In this document: positions 44,015 through 51,978 of the stretch, piece by piece
How positions within the stretch are numbered: position 1 is the first letter of the stretch
Layout: every line of letters begins with the position of its first letter
NCBI RefSeq assembly: GCF_015207375.1
Contig: NZ_JADEWY010000008.1
Coordinates: 18,323-82,322, forward strand
Origin: Coleofasciculus sp. LEGE 07092
GTDB lineage: Bacteria; Cyanobacteriota; Cyanobacteriia; Cyanobacteriales; Coleofasciculaceae
Reading direction: 5' to 3'
DNA: 64,000 nt
Notes under the pieces: model-generated
What the model was told of the DNA's origin: nothing
The model's input: the letters and a program-made list of their open reading frames with translations, nothing else
Database searches by the model: none
Made by a program: the position numbers and the translations under genes

Positions 44015-45229
44015 TTAATTTCCTTCGCTATTAATACCAAATGCGTGTTTTTTTCTCTTCTGCTTCCCTGGTTTTTTCTGTAACGAGGAATCAGACAACT
44101 GAGATTGGTGCGAGTCGGGTTGAGGTGCTTTGGTTTCTGTGACCAACTGCTTTTGCTCCTGAGGCACATCCGCCAAGGCTTCATCCGGCAACACATAAGA
44201 GCTAGCAATTAATTTTTCATCCCAGTCAATAATCTCAGGAAAGCGGATACCTGGTAACACCTGAACGGCAAAAATTTCCTGCACCGCCTCTTCAAACTTC
44301 AAAAACGCGACCGTTTGCCCCGTCTCAATATTGACTACCCAAACCCCACAAATACGTTCCTCAAGCCGTTCGGTTAGGGGAATGCCACTAAATACTGCCG
44401 TTTCCCGCACCTGAGAAAGACCGATAAACGCCAAAGAACCCCAGAAGTCTATGCCACGAGTAAAGCCAGGAAGCTGAGTTACTGTCTCAATTTTCCCAGA
44501 AGCTAGGTCAACTGTTGCCAGAGAACCATTACCCGATTCCAGTACCCAGAGACGATTTTGATACCATCGCGGTGAATGGGGCATCGACAAACCCCGCACA
44601 ATCACCTGATTCGTCTCTACATCCATCAAGACGCCACCATTCGCTTTATTCTCCCGCCAGCCTCCCATGCTATCGGTTGTCCCCAGTGCGGTGACATATT
44701 TGGGTTGATTGTTCACCATACCCAAGCCGTTAAGATGACATCTATCTTCCGGTGACAAGGCACTGACAAAATTAGGTCGCCAGCGGGGGACAAAACTGTG
44801 GTCAAAATCGAGGGTACACAAACAGGAAAAACGAGTATTGACGAACCAGAGTTCTTGTTCTCCCCAAGCCATCTCGTGAATATCAATATCCCCAGTAATA
44901 TGAGAGTTGCGGGGTAGATAACAAGCATCATGCTTACCCACAGGTTCCAGTTTTTGGGCAACGGCGGGTACATTGCGGAGTTCCCAAACTTGGTTCGCTG
45001 TCCCAATTGCAATTCTACCTCGATCAGCCGCTAATCCCATCGGTTTTCGGAAGAGACGGAAGTGGGTGTTAATGTGTTCGCCATCGGCACGGAGGACGAT
45101 GAGTTTGCCAGCTTGATAGGTGGAGACAACTAGGGAAATCCCCAATTGAGTTAGAATTTGGGGAAAGTTGGTAGTGTGGACGCTCCGCATGGGGTCGCCC
45201 CCTGGTGGTGTTTGGGGAGAATGTGTCAT
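44015..45229 (-). CDS. TIGR03032-family beta-propeller-like protein
   Basis: 404 residues. The stretch TTNFPQILTQLGISLVVSTYQAGKLIVL, FRLFRKPMGLAAD, SHITGDIDIHEMAW, RCHLNGLGMVN and GVWVVNIETGQ is that of TIGR03032 proteins, which consist of repeated propeller-like strands and have no assigned activity. The C-terminal 60 residues are Lys/Gln-rich. It starts within the stop codon of the upstream alpha/beta hydrolase gene (TAATG overlap), which shows translational coupling; the two are one operon. Confidence 0.88.
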   Translation of the reverse strand: MTHSPQTPPGGDPMRSVHTTNFPQILTQLGISLVVSTYQAGKLIVLRADGEHINTHFRLFRKPMGLAADRGRIAIGTANQVWELRNVPAVAQKLEPVGKHDACYLPRNSHITGDIDIHEMAWGEQELWFVNTRFSCLCTLDFDHSFVPRWRPNFVSALSPEDRCHLNGLGMVNNQPKYVTALGTTDSMGGWRENKANGGVLMDVETNQVIVRGLSMPHSPRWYQNRLWVLESGNGSLATVDLASGKIETVTQLPGFTRGIDFWGSLAFIGLSQVRETAVFSGIPLTERLEERICGVWVVNIETGQTVAFLKFEEAVQEIFAVQVLPGIRFPEIIDWDEKLIASSYVLPDEALADVPQEQKQLVTETKAPQPDSHQSQLSDSSLQKKPGKQKRKKHAFGINSEGN

Positions 45230-46050
45230 TACCTGAATTCCTGACTCCTAACAAACTCATCAATATACCCAGCCACTAAATCCGGTAACGCTTCAGGTAA
45301 GTTATTTTCTCCACCCTCAATCCTTCGCAGTTGGGCTTTTGGGGCTTTTTCAGCATAGGTTTGAGAATCAGCGATCGCCTTAGCAGAATCTTTGCTTCCT
45401 TGAAGTATCAACGTTGGCACCTTCAAGTCCTCAAGCCGATCTTGCAGTAATTCCGCTTGAATTTCCGATCGCCTGCGTTTAAAGAGTAACTTACAGGCAG
45501 TAGGAGATTGTAATAGCTGTTGCCGCTGCTTTAGCAATTGTTCAATACCTTTATGACGACCTAACAGCCGCGCCAAAGGCAGTAGCGATCGTAAAATAGT
45601 ATACGCAATGGGAGGACGCCCGACTAACCACCGCGCCCACTGCCAATTATCCCCCTGTCCTTCTGCCTGAACGCCCTCAGGTGCCAACAATACCAAACCC
45701 CGAACTTGCTCTAACTCTTGCAAAGCGCAGCTAGACGCAATCCAACCGCCCAAAGAATGACCGATTACATACACCTGCGGTAGGCGCAGTGCCTCTAGGT
45801 ATTGGATCAAACACTCTACTTCTAACTGAATAGAGTAGTGGGATTTTGGCTTTTCCGAGTCACCAAACCCCAGTAAGTCTAGGGCAAAGCAGTGGTAATC
45901 TTGACTCAAATGCTCAATAACAGGCAGCCATTGACTGCCATCACTCCAAGAACCGTGTAAAAATATCAAAATGGGTCCTTGACCGACTTCACGCCAAAAA
46001 ATCTGTCCTAAAGGCAGCTTAATTCGAGAATTGCGTAGGGTTAATTCCAT
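45229..46050 (-). CDS. alpha/beta hydrolase
   Basis: 273 residues. Oxyanion and nucleophile motifs: FLHGSWSDGSQW near the N-terminus, DLLGFGDSEKPKSHYS, nucleophile elbow VIGHSLGGWIAS (Ser), acid in LILQGSKDSAK. The position where the catalytic histidine is expected reads RRIEGGENNLPEALPD and has no clear His, so activity may differ from the family norm. The substrate is unknown. It is transcribed ahead of the TIGR03032 gene, with overlapping stop and start. Confidence 0.88.
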   Translation of the reverse strand: MELTLRNSRIKLPLGQIFWREVGQGPILIFLHGSWSDGSQWLPVIEHLSQDYHCFALDLLGFGDSEKPKSHYSIQLEVECLIQYLEALRLPQVYVIGHSLGGWIASSCALQELEQVRGLVLLAPEGVQAEGQGDNWQWARWLVGRPPIAYTILRSLLPLARLLGRHKGIEQLLKQRQQLLQSPTACKLLFKRRRSEIQAELLQDRLEDLKVPTLILQGSKDSAKAIADSQTYAEKAPKAQLRRIEGGENNLPEALPDLVAGYIDEFVRSQEFR

Positions 46051-46204
46051 CCTGATTGCAGGGTTTTTTCTTTAGAATTGCATTGATGAAAACAATTGGG
46101 GAGCAGAAGAGGGGACGTAGCAATCTATCTGAGGGGGGATTGAGTTGTGGCTTTTGCTGGAATTGCCAGAAAACTGGCTCCCTCCGCTGCACCGTTGTCA
46201 AGTC

Positions 46205-46681
46205 CTAAGCCACGATTGTTCTGCCCTCGAAGTAGTCTTGCAACTGTCGATCATGATCATGACTCAGGTTGCCCTTGGGAATTACTGAACATTCAAACCC
46301 TTGCACGTCTAAAATTTCTAACTTATCCTGTACTTGCATCGTTCCCTGAACCTCAGCTTCTACCACAACACAAATGGAATGAATTCTCGGATCTCGATCG
46401 GGGGCTGAGTAAACCCCAATTAATCGCCGAATCTTTAGCAACTCCAATCCAGTTTCTTCAGCCAACTCCCGCTGCACAGTTGTTGGAATATCTTGACCCC
46501 AGTCCACCATCCCTCCAGGCAATCCCCATTTACCATTGTCGCGACGCCGAATCAGTACAATTCGCCCATCCGGTAAGACAGGAATAATACTCGTACCGAT
46601 AATAGGATGACGAAACACTATCCCCAAAACCGTTTGCACAATTTGCCAGGTTCGACGCACTCTTAGAAGGCTAAAGAACAT
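46205..46681 (-). CDS. NUDIX hydrolase
   Basis: 158 residues. Nudix box GGMVDWGQDIPTTVQRELAEETGL: the REx2EExG core is intact, although the first acidic position is Asp rather than Glu. N-terminal KWGLPGG precedes it. Nudix enzymes hydrolyse nucleoside diphosphates linked to another moiety, using Mg2+. The first 24 residues are hydrophobic-basic and could be a weak membrane association. The substrate cannot be read from the sequence. Confidence 0.92.
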   Translation of the reverse strand: MFFSLLRVRRTWQIVQTVLGIVFRHPIIGTSIIPVLPDGRIVLIRRRDNGKWGLPGGMVDWGQDIPTTVQRELAEETGLELLKIRRLIGVYSAPDRDPRIHSICVVVEAEVQGTMQVQDKLEILDVQGFECSVIPKGNLSHDHDRQLQDYFEGRTIVA

Positions 46682-46956
46682 ATAATATATGTATCTTACA
46701 GACTGTTATCATAGACGTTTTGGGTGTCAATTCGGTAATCTGGGTCAGCAAAAGTGCCGTGTTGGGTATGCCTGCTCGGTTGGAGCGCCCTACAAGCGTT
46801 ACGAAGTAAGGGTTTAGTCTTGCCAGGGGTGTCGAAACTACTCAAGCAACTTTCAGATTGCCTGATTGAAGATGTGTAAGACTGTTAAGATAGACAAGCC
46901 CTTCTTACTCTCTTGCTAGAGTGGGTAAGGCAATTTTTTGTTATCAAGAGGTCAAC

Positions 46957-47142
46957 ATGGCAAAGCGCCGCAATCTCAAAAAAGAAAAGGCGCAACGAAA
47001 CGAAGCTTACGCCCGCAAGTTTCGCAAACGCAAGAATACAGGTCGTTTTTCGAGAAATCGTCGATACAACCGACCCCCACGGGATGAAAGCACAGACGCA
47101 GACGATACCGAGCGCAATCAGGAAGGCGAGCGGGATACGTGA
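46957..47142 (+). CDS. small highly basic protein (61 residues)
   Basis: From ATG 46957, preceded by AAGAGG: MAKRRNLKKEKAQRNEAYAR then KFRKRKNTGRFSRNRRYNRP and an acidic tail DESTDADDTERNQEGERDT. About a third of residues are Lys/Arg in the first 45. The charge pattern suggests RNA or ribosome binding. I do not recognise a named family. A near-perfect hairpin (47192-47239) ends the transcript. The mixed basic/acidic design resembles disordered nucleic-acid chaperones. Confidence 0.6.
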   Translation: MAKRRNLKKEKAQRNEAYARKFRKRKNTGRFSRNRRYNRPPRDESTDADDTERNQEGERDT

Positions 47143-47191
47143 TATCAAGTCCGATATCCTTCGTCATGGTTAGCCAAAGTCAGGTTAAAGG

Positions 47192-47239
47192 GGAAAGGAG
47201 AAAAGGGAAACACTAAATTATTCCCTTTTTCTCCTTTCC
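47192..47239. terminator. hairpin between convergent genes
   Basis: GGAAAGGAGAAAAGGGAA (47192-47209) and its near-exact complement at 47221-47239 form an 18-bp stem with an 11-base loop. It can end transcripts of the small basic gene and of argH. Confidence 0.65.
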
Positions 47240-47374
47240 GTACCGAGAGCGGCTCTACAGTTAAAATTCCATCTGTCAAATTCTTTCGATAGTCCCCTTG
47301 ACTCATGAATTCCTAAGTCAGAATTCTAAAAAGAGCCTAAAGGGGGTAAGAACCCGAATTTGCTAGACGAGGTT

Positions 47375-48784
47375 TTACTCCCGTGCAGGAACGAAGTTAG
47401 CCCCTATGCGAGAGTGAGCCACCTGTAGGGCTTGCCTGACTTGATCAAAACCCGTGCCACCGTAGCTATTACGAGCCGAAACAACTTGAGTGGGAGTTAT
47501 GGCATCGTAAATATCGGTATCAAAGGCGGGATGTAGTTCTTTCCACTCCTGAAGCGTCAGGTCTTTAAGAAGTTTATCGACAGCCAAACAGGTTTTCACA
47601 ACCCTGCCAACCAAGTTATAAGCTTCTCGGAAAGGAACACCTTTGGATGCCAAGTAATCGGCGACATCTGTGGCGTTAGAAAAGTCTTCGGCAACGGCTG
47701 ATGCCAGCCGTTCTGGGCGAAATTCTAACCCCTCCTGCAACAGAATCGTTATGGCTTCCAGACAGGCTTCAACCGTCTTAACGGTGTCAAAGAGGGCTTC
47801 TTTGTCCTCTTGCAAGTCTTTGTTGTAAGCCAAAGGCAATCCTTTCATCAGCACTAACAAGGCTTGTAAATGCCCAAATACGCGACCCGTTTTGCCCCGT
47901 ACCAGTTCTGGCACATCGGGGTTTTTCTTTTGGGGCATAATACTCGAACCGGTGGCACAACTGTCCTTGAGAATAACAAAGCCAAATTCCTGAGATGCCC
48001 AGAGAATGATTTCTTCGGATAGCCGACTCAGGTGAACCATAATCAGACTAGCGGCACACAAGAATTCAATGGCAAAATCGCGATCGCTCACGCCATCTAG
48101 ACTGTTGGCATAGACTCCAGCAAACTTTAATATCGACGCCGTGTAATGGCGATCAATCGGGAATGTGGTACCAGCAAGAGCACCGCATCCCAAGGGCGAC
48201 ATATTAACCCGTCCCTCGATCTCACCCAAGCGCTCCCAGTCTCGCTGTAGCATTTCAAAATAAGCGAGGAGGTGATGGGCTAAACTTAGGGGTTGGGCGC
48301 GTTGTAGGTGCGTGTAGCCAGGGATTAGGGTTTCTACATTCGCTTCGGCAAGGTTGAGCAGAACGGTTTGGCAGGAGCGCAACTGGGTACGAATTTGAGC
48401 AATTTGATCCCGCAGGTAAAGTCGGGTATCGGTGCCAACTTGGTCATTGCGCGACCGGGCGGTGTGCAGTTTTTTACCGACTTCCCCCACAATTTCCGTC
48501 AAACGTCGTTCCACCGCAAAGTGTACATCTTCGGCATCAATGCCTGGGTTAAAGTTGCCTTGGCGATATTCCGAGCGAATTTGTTCTAAGCCGGTAACAA
48601 GTTGCTGGGCTTCTTCTGTTGAAATGATGCCCGTATGAGCGAGCATTTTAGCGTGAGCGACAGACCCGGTGAGATCGTACTCAATTAGCTCAATGTCGAA
48701 GCCGATACTAGCATTAAAGCGAGCGATCGCTGGATGCAGCGCTGATTCAAAGCGCTGACTCCAGGTTTTTTGTTCAGTAACCAT
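47375..48784 (-). CDS. argH: argininosuccinate lyase
   Basis: 469 residues from ATG 48784 (an upstream ATG at 48808 adds only eight residues). [51 protein letters not shown] and the superfamily signature [20 protein letters not shown] are all present. It cleaves argininosuccinate into arginine and fumarate, the last step of arginine synthesis. Length is standard. Upstream lies a heptamer tandem repeat; no other arginine gene is in the window. Confidence 0.97.
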   Translation of the reverse strand: MVTEQKTWSQRFESALHPAIARFNASIGFDIELIEYDLTGSVAHAKMLAHTGIISTEEAQQLVTGLEQIRSEYRQGNFNPGIDAEDVHFAVERRLTEIVGEVGKKLHTARSRNDQVGTDTRLYLRDQIAQIRTQLRSCQTVLLNLAEANVETLIPGYTHLQRAQPLSLAHHLLAYFEMLQRDWERLGEIEGRVNMSPLGCGALAGTTFPIDRHYTASILKFAGVYANSLDGVSDRDFAIEFLCAASLIMVHLSRLSEEIILWASQEFGFVILKDSCATGSSIMPQKKNPDVPELVRGKTGRVFGHLQALLVLMKGLPLAYNKDLQEDKEALFDTVKTVEACLEAITILLQEGLEFRPERLASAVAEDFSNATDVADYLASKGVPFREAYNLVGRVVKTCLAVDKLLKDLTLQEWKELHPAFDTDIYDAITPTQVVSARNSYGGTGFDQVRQALQVAHSRIGANFVPARE

Positions 48785-48790
48785 CTTCAG

Positions 48791-48868
48791 TCCTTTGTCA
48801 TTTGTCATTTGTCATTTGTCATTTGTCATTGGTCCTTTGTCATTCGTCATTTGTCATTTGTCATTTGT
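48791..48868. repeat. heptamer tandem repeat TTTGTCA
   Basis: Roughly ten head-to-tail seven-base units with a few single-base variants, directly upstream of argH; a cyanobacterial short tandem repeat. Confidence 0.9.
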
Positions 48869-48950
48869 GAGGGAGTGGCAACGGATTTAAGTAACGGATG
48901 AGTGCTCAGGTTCTCATTTACTAATGACCCATGACTAATGACCCAGGACT

Positions 48951-49190
48951 TTATCCAAAGGAGGACATCCCTCGGAAGATATAACCAATGACTAACCCAA
49001 TCAGGAATGCCCAGACTTGACCTGACTCAACAAAGTTTTTGAATGCTCCTTGAATTTGACCCAAAACATCGGGATCTTCAATAGTTTGGGCTAATACCAA
49101 CCAATGAACCGATAGCTGACTAAACGGATCTGCCAGATGAGTGATGGTAGGCACAACGGCGGTTGCTGCTTGTAGTTCGACAATGACCAT
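48951..49190 (-). CDS. small membrane-associated protein, unknown (79 residues)
   Basis: MVIVELQAATAVVPTITHLA at the start, a soluble amphipathic middle and one strong C-terminal membrane helix (WAFLIGLVIGYIFRGM). No family recognised. It lies 25 bp downstream of the SpoIIE phosphatase gene on the same strand, so the two could be one operon. Confidence 0.6.
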   Translation of the reverse strand: MVIVELQAATAVVPTITHLADPFSQLSVHWLVLAQTIEDPDVLGQIQGAFKNFVESGQVWAFLIGLVIGYIFRGMSSFG

Positions 49191-49215
49191 GGCTATTACT
49201 GCCTCAAAAAATGGA

Positions 49216-50691
49216 TTACTCGGACGATTTTACCTGCAACACGACCAAGGTCATATCATCTCCATTACGGTTGGTTGAACCCAGAAACTGCTGTACCTGC
49301 TCGAACAGGTAATCCAAAATGGTCTGGGAACCCTGACAATGCTTGCAAGCCCACTCGAAGGCGGCAACTAGATTCTCCTCATCAAAACGTTCACCGTGGG
49401 GGTTGGTTACGTCCGTAAATCCATCGGTATAGTAAATGATGGTATCGCCGGGGGCTAGCTGCACTTGGGCATCTTCATACTGAGAATCTGCTTCCAAACC
49501 AACCAGCATTCCCACCGTATCTAGGCGTTGGATCGAACGAGTGGAAGCTTGCCACAACAACGGTGGATTGTGGGCGGCATTGCTGTAAGACAGAATTTGG
49601 GTTTGAGGATCGTACTCGGAATAAAACAGGGTGACAAACCGACTGGAATTTTCCAAGTCAGCATACATCACCCGGTTGAGATGTTCGAGAATCTGGGCTG
49701 GCGAGTGACGGTTGAGAACTTCTGCCCGCAGCATTCCCCGCGTCATAGTCATAATTAACCCAGCCGGAACCCCTTTACCCATCACGTCACCAATGACGAC
49801 ACTCCAGGGGACAGAGGCTTTCTGGCAGTCGGTTCCCTCATTGCTGCCCGGTTTTTGGGGTCGCAATTGGTCGTAGTTGGTGGGAATGAAATCGTAGTAA
49901 TCGCCTCCTACTCGATTGGCTGTTCTGCACATGGCTGCCAATTCAATGCCCTCAACATAAGGACACTGGCGAGGTAGCAGACGTATTTGGATCTCAGCAC
50001 CAATTTCTAGTTCTCGATCTAAGCGTTCTTTCTTGCGCAGTTCGGCAGTGAGTTCGTCATTGGCAATTGCTACGGCTGTTTGATCGGCAACTAACCGTAC
50101 TAGCTTCTGTCGGGTGGGTGTCCAACTGTATTCAGGGTCTCGGCTAAAGACGTACAAACGACCCCGTTCAACATTTTTGATGAGGATGGGTGTGCCAAAT
50201 AGCTGCACATCTGATCCTAGGTGGCGACTGACCAGTTGGTCGAGAGATGCTTGGAGTTCCTCTAAGGATACAGATGTCACGGCACCGTTTCCATCACTAT
50301 TTGCTGTTGTGATTTGACGAGTCGCTTGTTCGAGGGCTTGGCGGATATCCTGACAAACCCGATCGACCTGGCAATGGAGTTGTTCTAACCGAACTTGACC
50401 GTTCGGCTTGAACACAATTAAAGCGCCACCGTCAGCATCGGTTACTCGTGCTGCCATTAAAGGAATGAGTTCCAAAAATTGATTCAAATTGTTGAAGCTG
50501 CGCAGGGCAAACCCCAGCGAACTCAACAAATCTTGAATCTTGTGTTGTTCCCGGTGCAAGCGAGCCACCAGTTCCTTCAGGGCAGCAACAGGCGATCGCT
50601 CGGAAGCAACACCCTTGGTGGTGCTGCTAGCGGAATTTGAAGGTTGTCTAGAAACAGTCCGTGCGGTCATCACATCAGGCTTGGGAAGCAT
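49216..50691 (-). CDS. GAF-SpoIIE (PP2C) phosphatase, RsbU-like
   Basis: 491 residues. A GAF-like domain (about 70-200) is followed by a coiled coil (RKKERLDRELEIGAEIQIRLLPRQ) and a PP2C/SpoIIE domain: GGDYYDFI, VIGDVMGKGVPAG, YYTDGFTD and the complete last metal motif GDDMTLVVL. It therefore should be an active Ser/Thr phosphatase, probably acting on STAS proteins in response to a ligand or signal bound to the GAF domain. Compare the truncated relative at 10153-11169. Immediately upstream (50692-50800) there is no other gene. Confidence 0.92.
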   Translation of the reverse strand: MLPKPDVMTARTVSRQPSNSASSTTKGVASERSPVAALKELVARLHREQHKIQDLLSSLGFALRSFNNLNQFLELIPLMAARVTDADGGALIVFKPNGQVRLEQLHCQVDRVCQDIRQALEQATRQITTANSDGNGAVTSVSLEELQASLDQLVSRHLGSDVQLFGTPILIKNVERGRLYVFSRDPEYSWTPTRQKLVRLVADQTAVAIANDELTAELRKKERLDRELEIGAEIQIRLLPRQCPYVEGIELAAMCRTANRVGGDYYDFIPTNYDQLRPQKPGSNEGTDCQKASVPWSVVIGDVMGKGVPAGLIMTMTRGMLRAEVLNRHSPAQILEHLNRVMYADLENSSRFVTLFYSEYDPQTQILSYSNAAHNPPLLWQASTRSIQRLDTVGMLVGLEADSQYEDAQVQLAPGDTIIYYTDGFTDVTNPHGERFDEENLVAAFEWACKHCQGSQTILDYLFEQVQQFLGSTNRNGDDMTLVVLQVKSSE

Positions 50692-50799
50692 TAGCTACAA
50701 CAATATAGTCCAATGAATCAAGTATTAGGAGTCAGTATTTTTTGAGAGTTTTTAGGTAGCAATTGCAACATTATTGACCTTAAAGGTTCCACCAGCGAG

Positions 50800-51012
50800 T
50801 TAGAACTCTCCGGACGGTTCCCTAGAGGGATTGAATTGGATAAGAGAGCTATTTTTAGAAAACACAGTAGGACACCCTACCGAACCACTGATTATCGATG
50901 ATAGCTGTACTGAACCCGTTCCAGCTATTGTATATGCAGTTTGCTGATTTGAGTTGGAAATAGTGGCGCTAATTGAGGAGTCTGCAAATGTCCCTGTGAG
51001 GGATTCGCTCAA
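50800..51012 (-). CDS. uncertain short protein, possible degraded gene
   Basis: From a TTG at 51012: SESLTGTFADSSISATISNS then QQTAYTIAGTGSVQLSSII, GSVGCPTVFSKNSS, ending PSGEF. The frame continues upstream without an ATG or GTG as KLNDHIYLVAKKELKKTKDL until a TAA, which looks coding. This suggests a gene that has lost its start or a non-standard start. No family recognised, no signal peptide. Confidence 0.35.
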   Translation of the reverse strand: MSESLTGTFADSSISATISNSNQQTAYTIAGTGSVQLSSIISGSVGCPTVFSKNSSLIQFNPSREPSGEF

Positions 51013-51448
51013 GTCTTTAGTTTTTTTTAATTCTTTTTTAGCTACAAGGTATATGTGGTCATTTAGCTTTCCTTTAGGGAGAGATTACATCCTGGTTTTT
51101 TTGAAAAAATGACCCTTGTAATACTGTGTATGTCAGGGTTCTAATCGCACTTATGATTGCTATCCCTAGGAATTTAAGCTAAGAACCACTATTACTTGTC
51201 TTTTCTCTCCTTAATCATCCTATCGCACCATTTTTCCCCCTCAAGAGCTTAATTGGAGATTAGAAATTGTAAATTAAGTGGATAAGGGCAGTGCCGACAC
51301 TGAGAATAATGGTTGTAAAGTGGTACTTTCAGAGGTTATAACGATTCTCAGACAGAGCAAGTATCCTTCTGTGAGTCCTTGGTAAGCTCTAAAGATTTTG
51401 ACGAGTAAGGTGTATTACACTCTACTGAGAATCGTTATAGAAGTCTGA
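51013..51448. other. intergenic region with perfect 15-bp inverted repeat
   Basis: Apart from the upstream continuation of the uncertain reading frame, no gene. It contains the inverted repeat 51337-51439. Confidence 0.4.
51337..51439. repeat. 103-bp element bounded by perfect 15-bp inverted repeats
   Basis: TATAACGATTCTCAG (51337-51351) and CTGAGAATCGTTATA (51425-51439) are exact complements 73 bases apart. It begins 10 bases past the stop codon of the PII-like gene (minus strand). Could be a MITE or a long-stem transcription end. Confidence 0.65.
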
Positions 51449-51757
51449 CTAGTTACTTAAAGTTTCTACATCATGCCAGAAAGCAATTAAGGCGTGTTCA
51501 TTCCGAAGTTCTGCTAAGGCGCTAAGAATTTCGTCAGAAGCGTCCGACGATACAACGGTTTTAATTTCAATGTTGGTGTTGTAGCCTGCAATATCTCCCA
51601 TCCGCCTGCCGTGACCGCCTTCTCCTTGGGCATCGGTAATGGTATAGCCTGTTATTCCCTTGCTTTTGATTAATTTCACAAGGCGGTCTCTGAGTACAGA
51701 TTCGCCGATAATCGTGAGCAGAATGGCTCGTTTAACGGGAGTAGCTTCAGTGGTCAT
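51449..51757 (-). CDS. PII-like signalling protein
   Basis: 102 residues. The ferredoxin-like PII fold is suggested by VKRAILLTIIGESVLRDRLVKLIKSKGITGYTITDA, a T-loop region GEGGHGRR, and a C-terminal FWHDVE. It resembles the PII-like proteins that sense nucleotides, such as SbtB, more than canonical GlnB, since the T-loop lacks the Tyr/Ser modification motif. No bicarbonate transporter gene (sbtA) is adjacent, so the target is unknown. The ATG start is good. Confidence 0.8.
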   Translation of the reverse strand: MTTEATPVKRAILLTIIGESVLRDRLVKLIKSKGITGYTITDAQGEGGHGRRMGDIAGYNTNIEIKTVVSSDASDEILSALAELRNEHALIAFWHDVETLSN

Positions 51758-51978
51758 GGAAAACTCCTAAAATCATTTCTTTAGTAAGGATGACAGGCAA
51801 AGGGTAAACAGATCCAGTGACCTCTTGCTCAAAACCTTAACTTGACAAATGTGCCATTTCCTGAAACTCCCTAAGGTTGACAGCAAAAATTCTGTCTACT
51901 CTCAACAACTCACTCAACCGATACAAGAGTAAGGTAAAAAGCACAAGCAATTAATCAACCATTTTTAAGGATTGAGTG

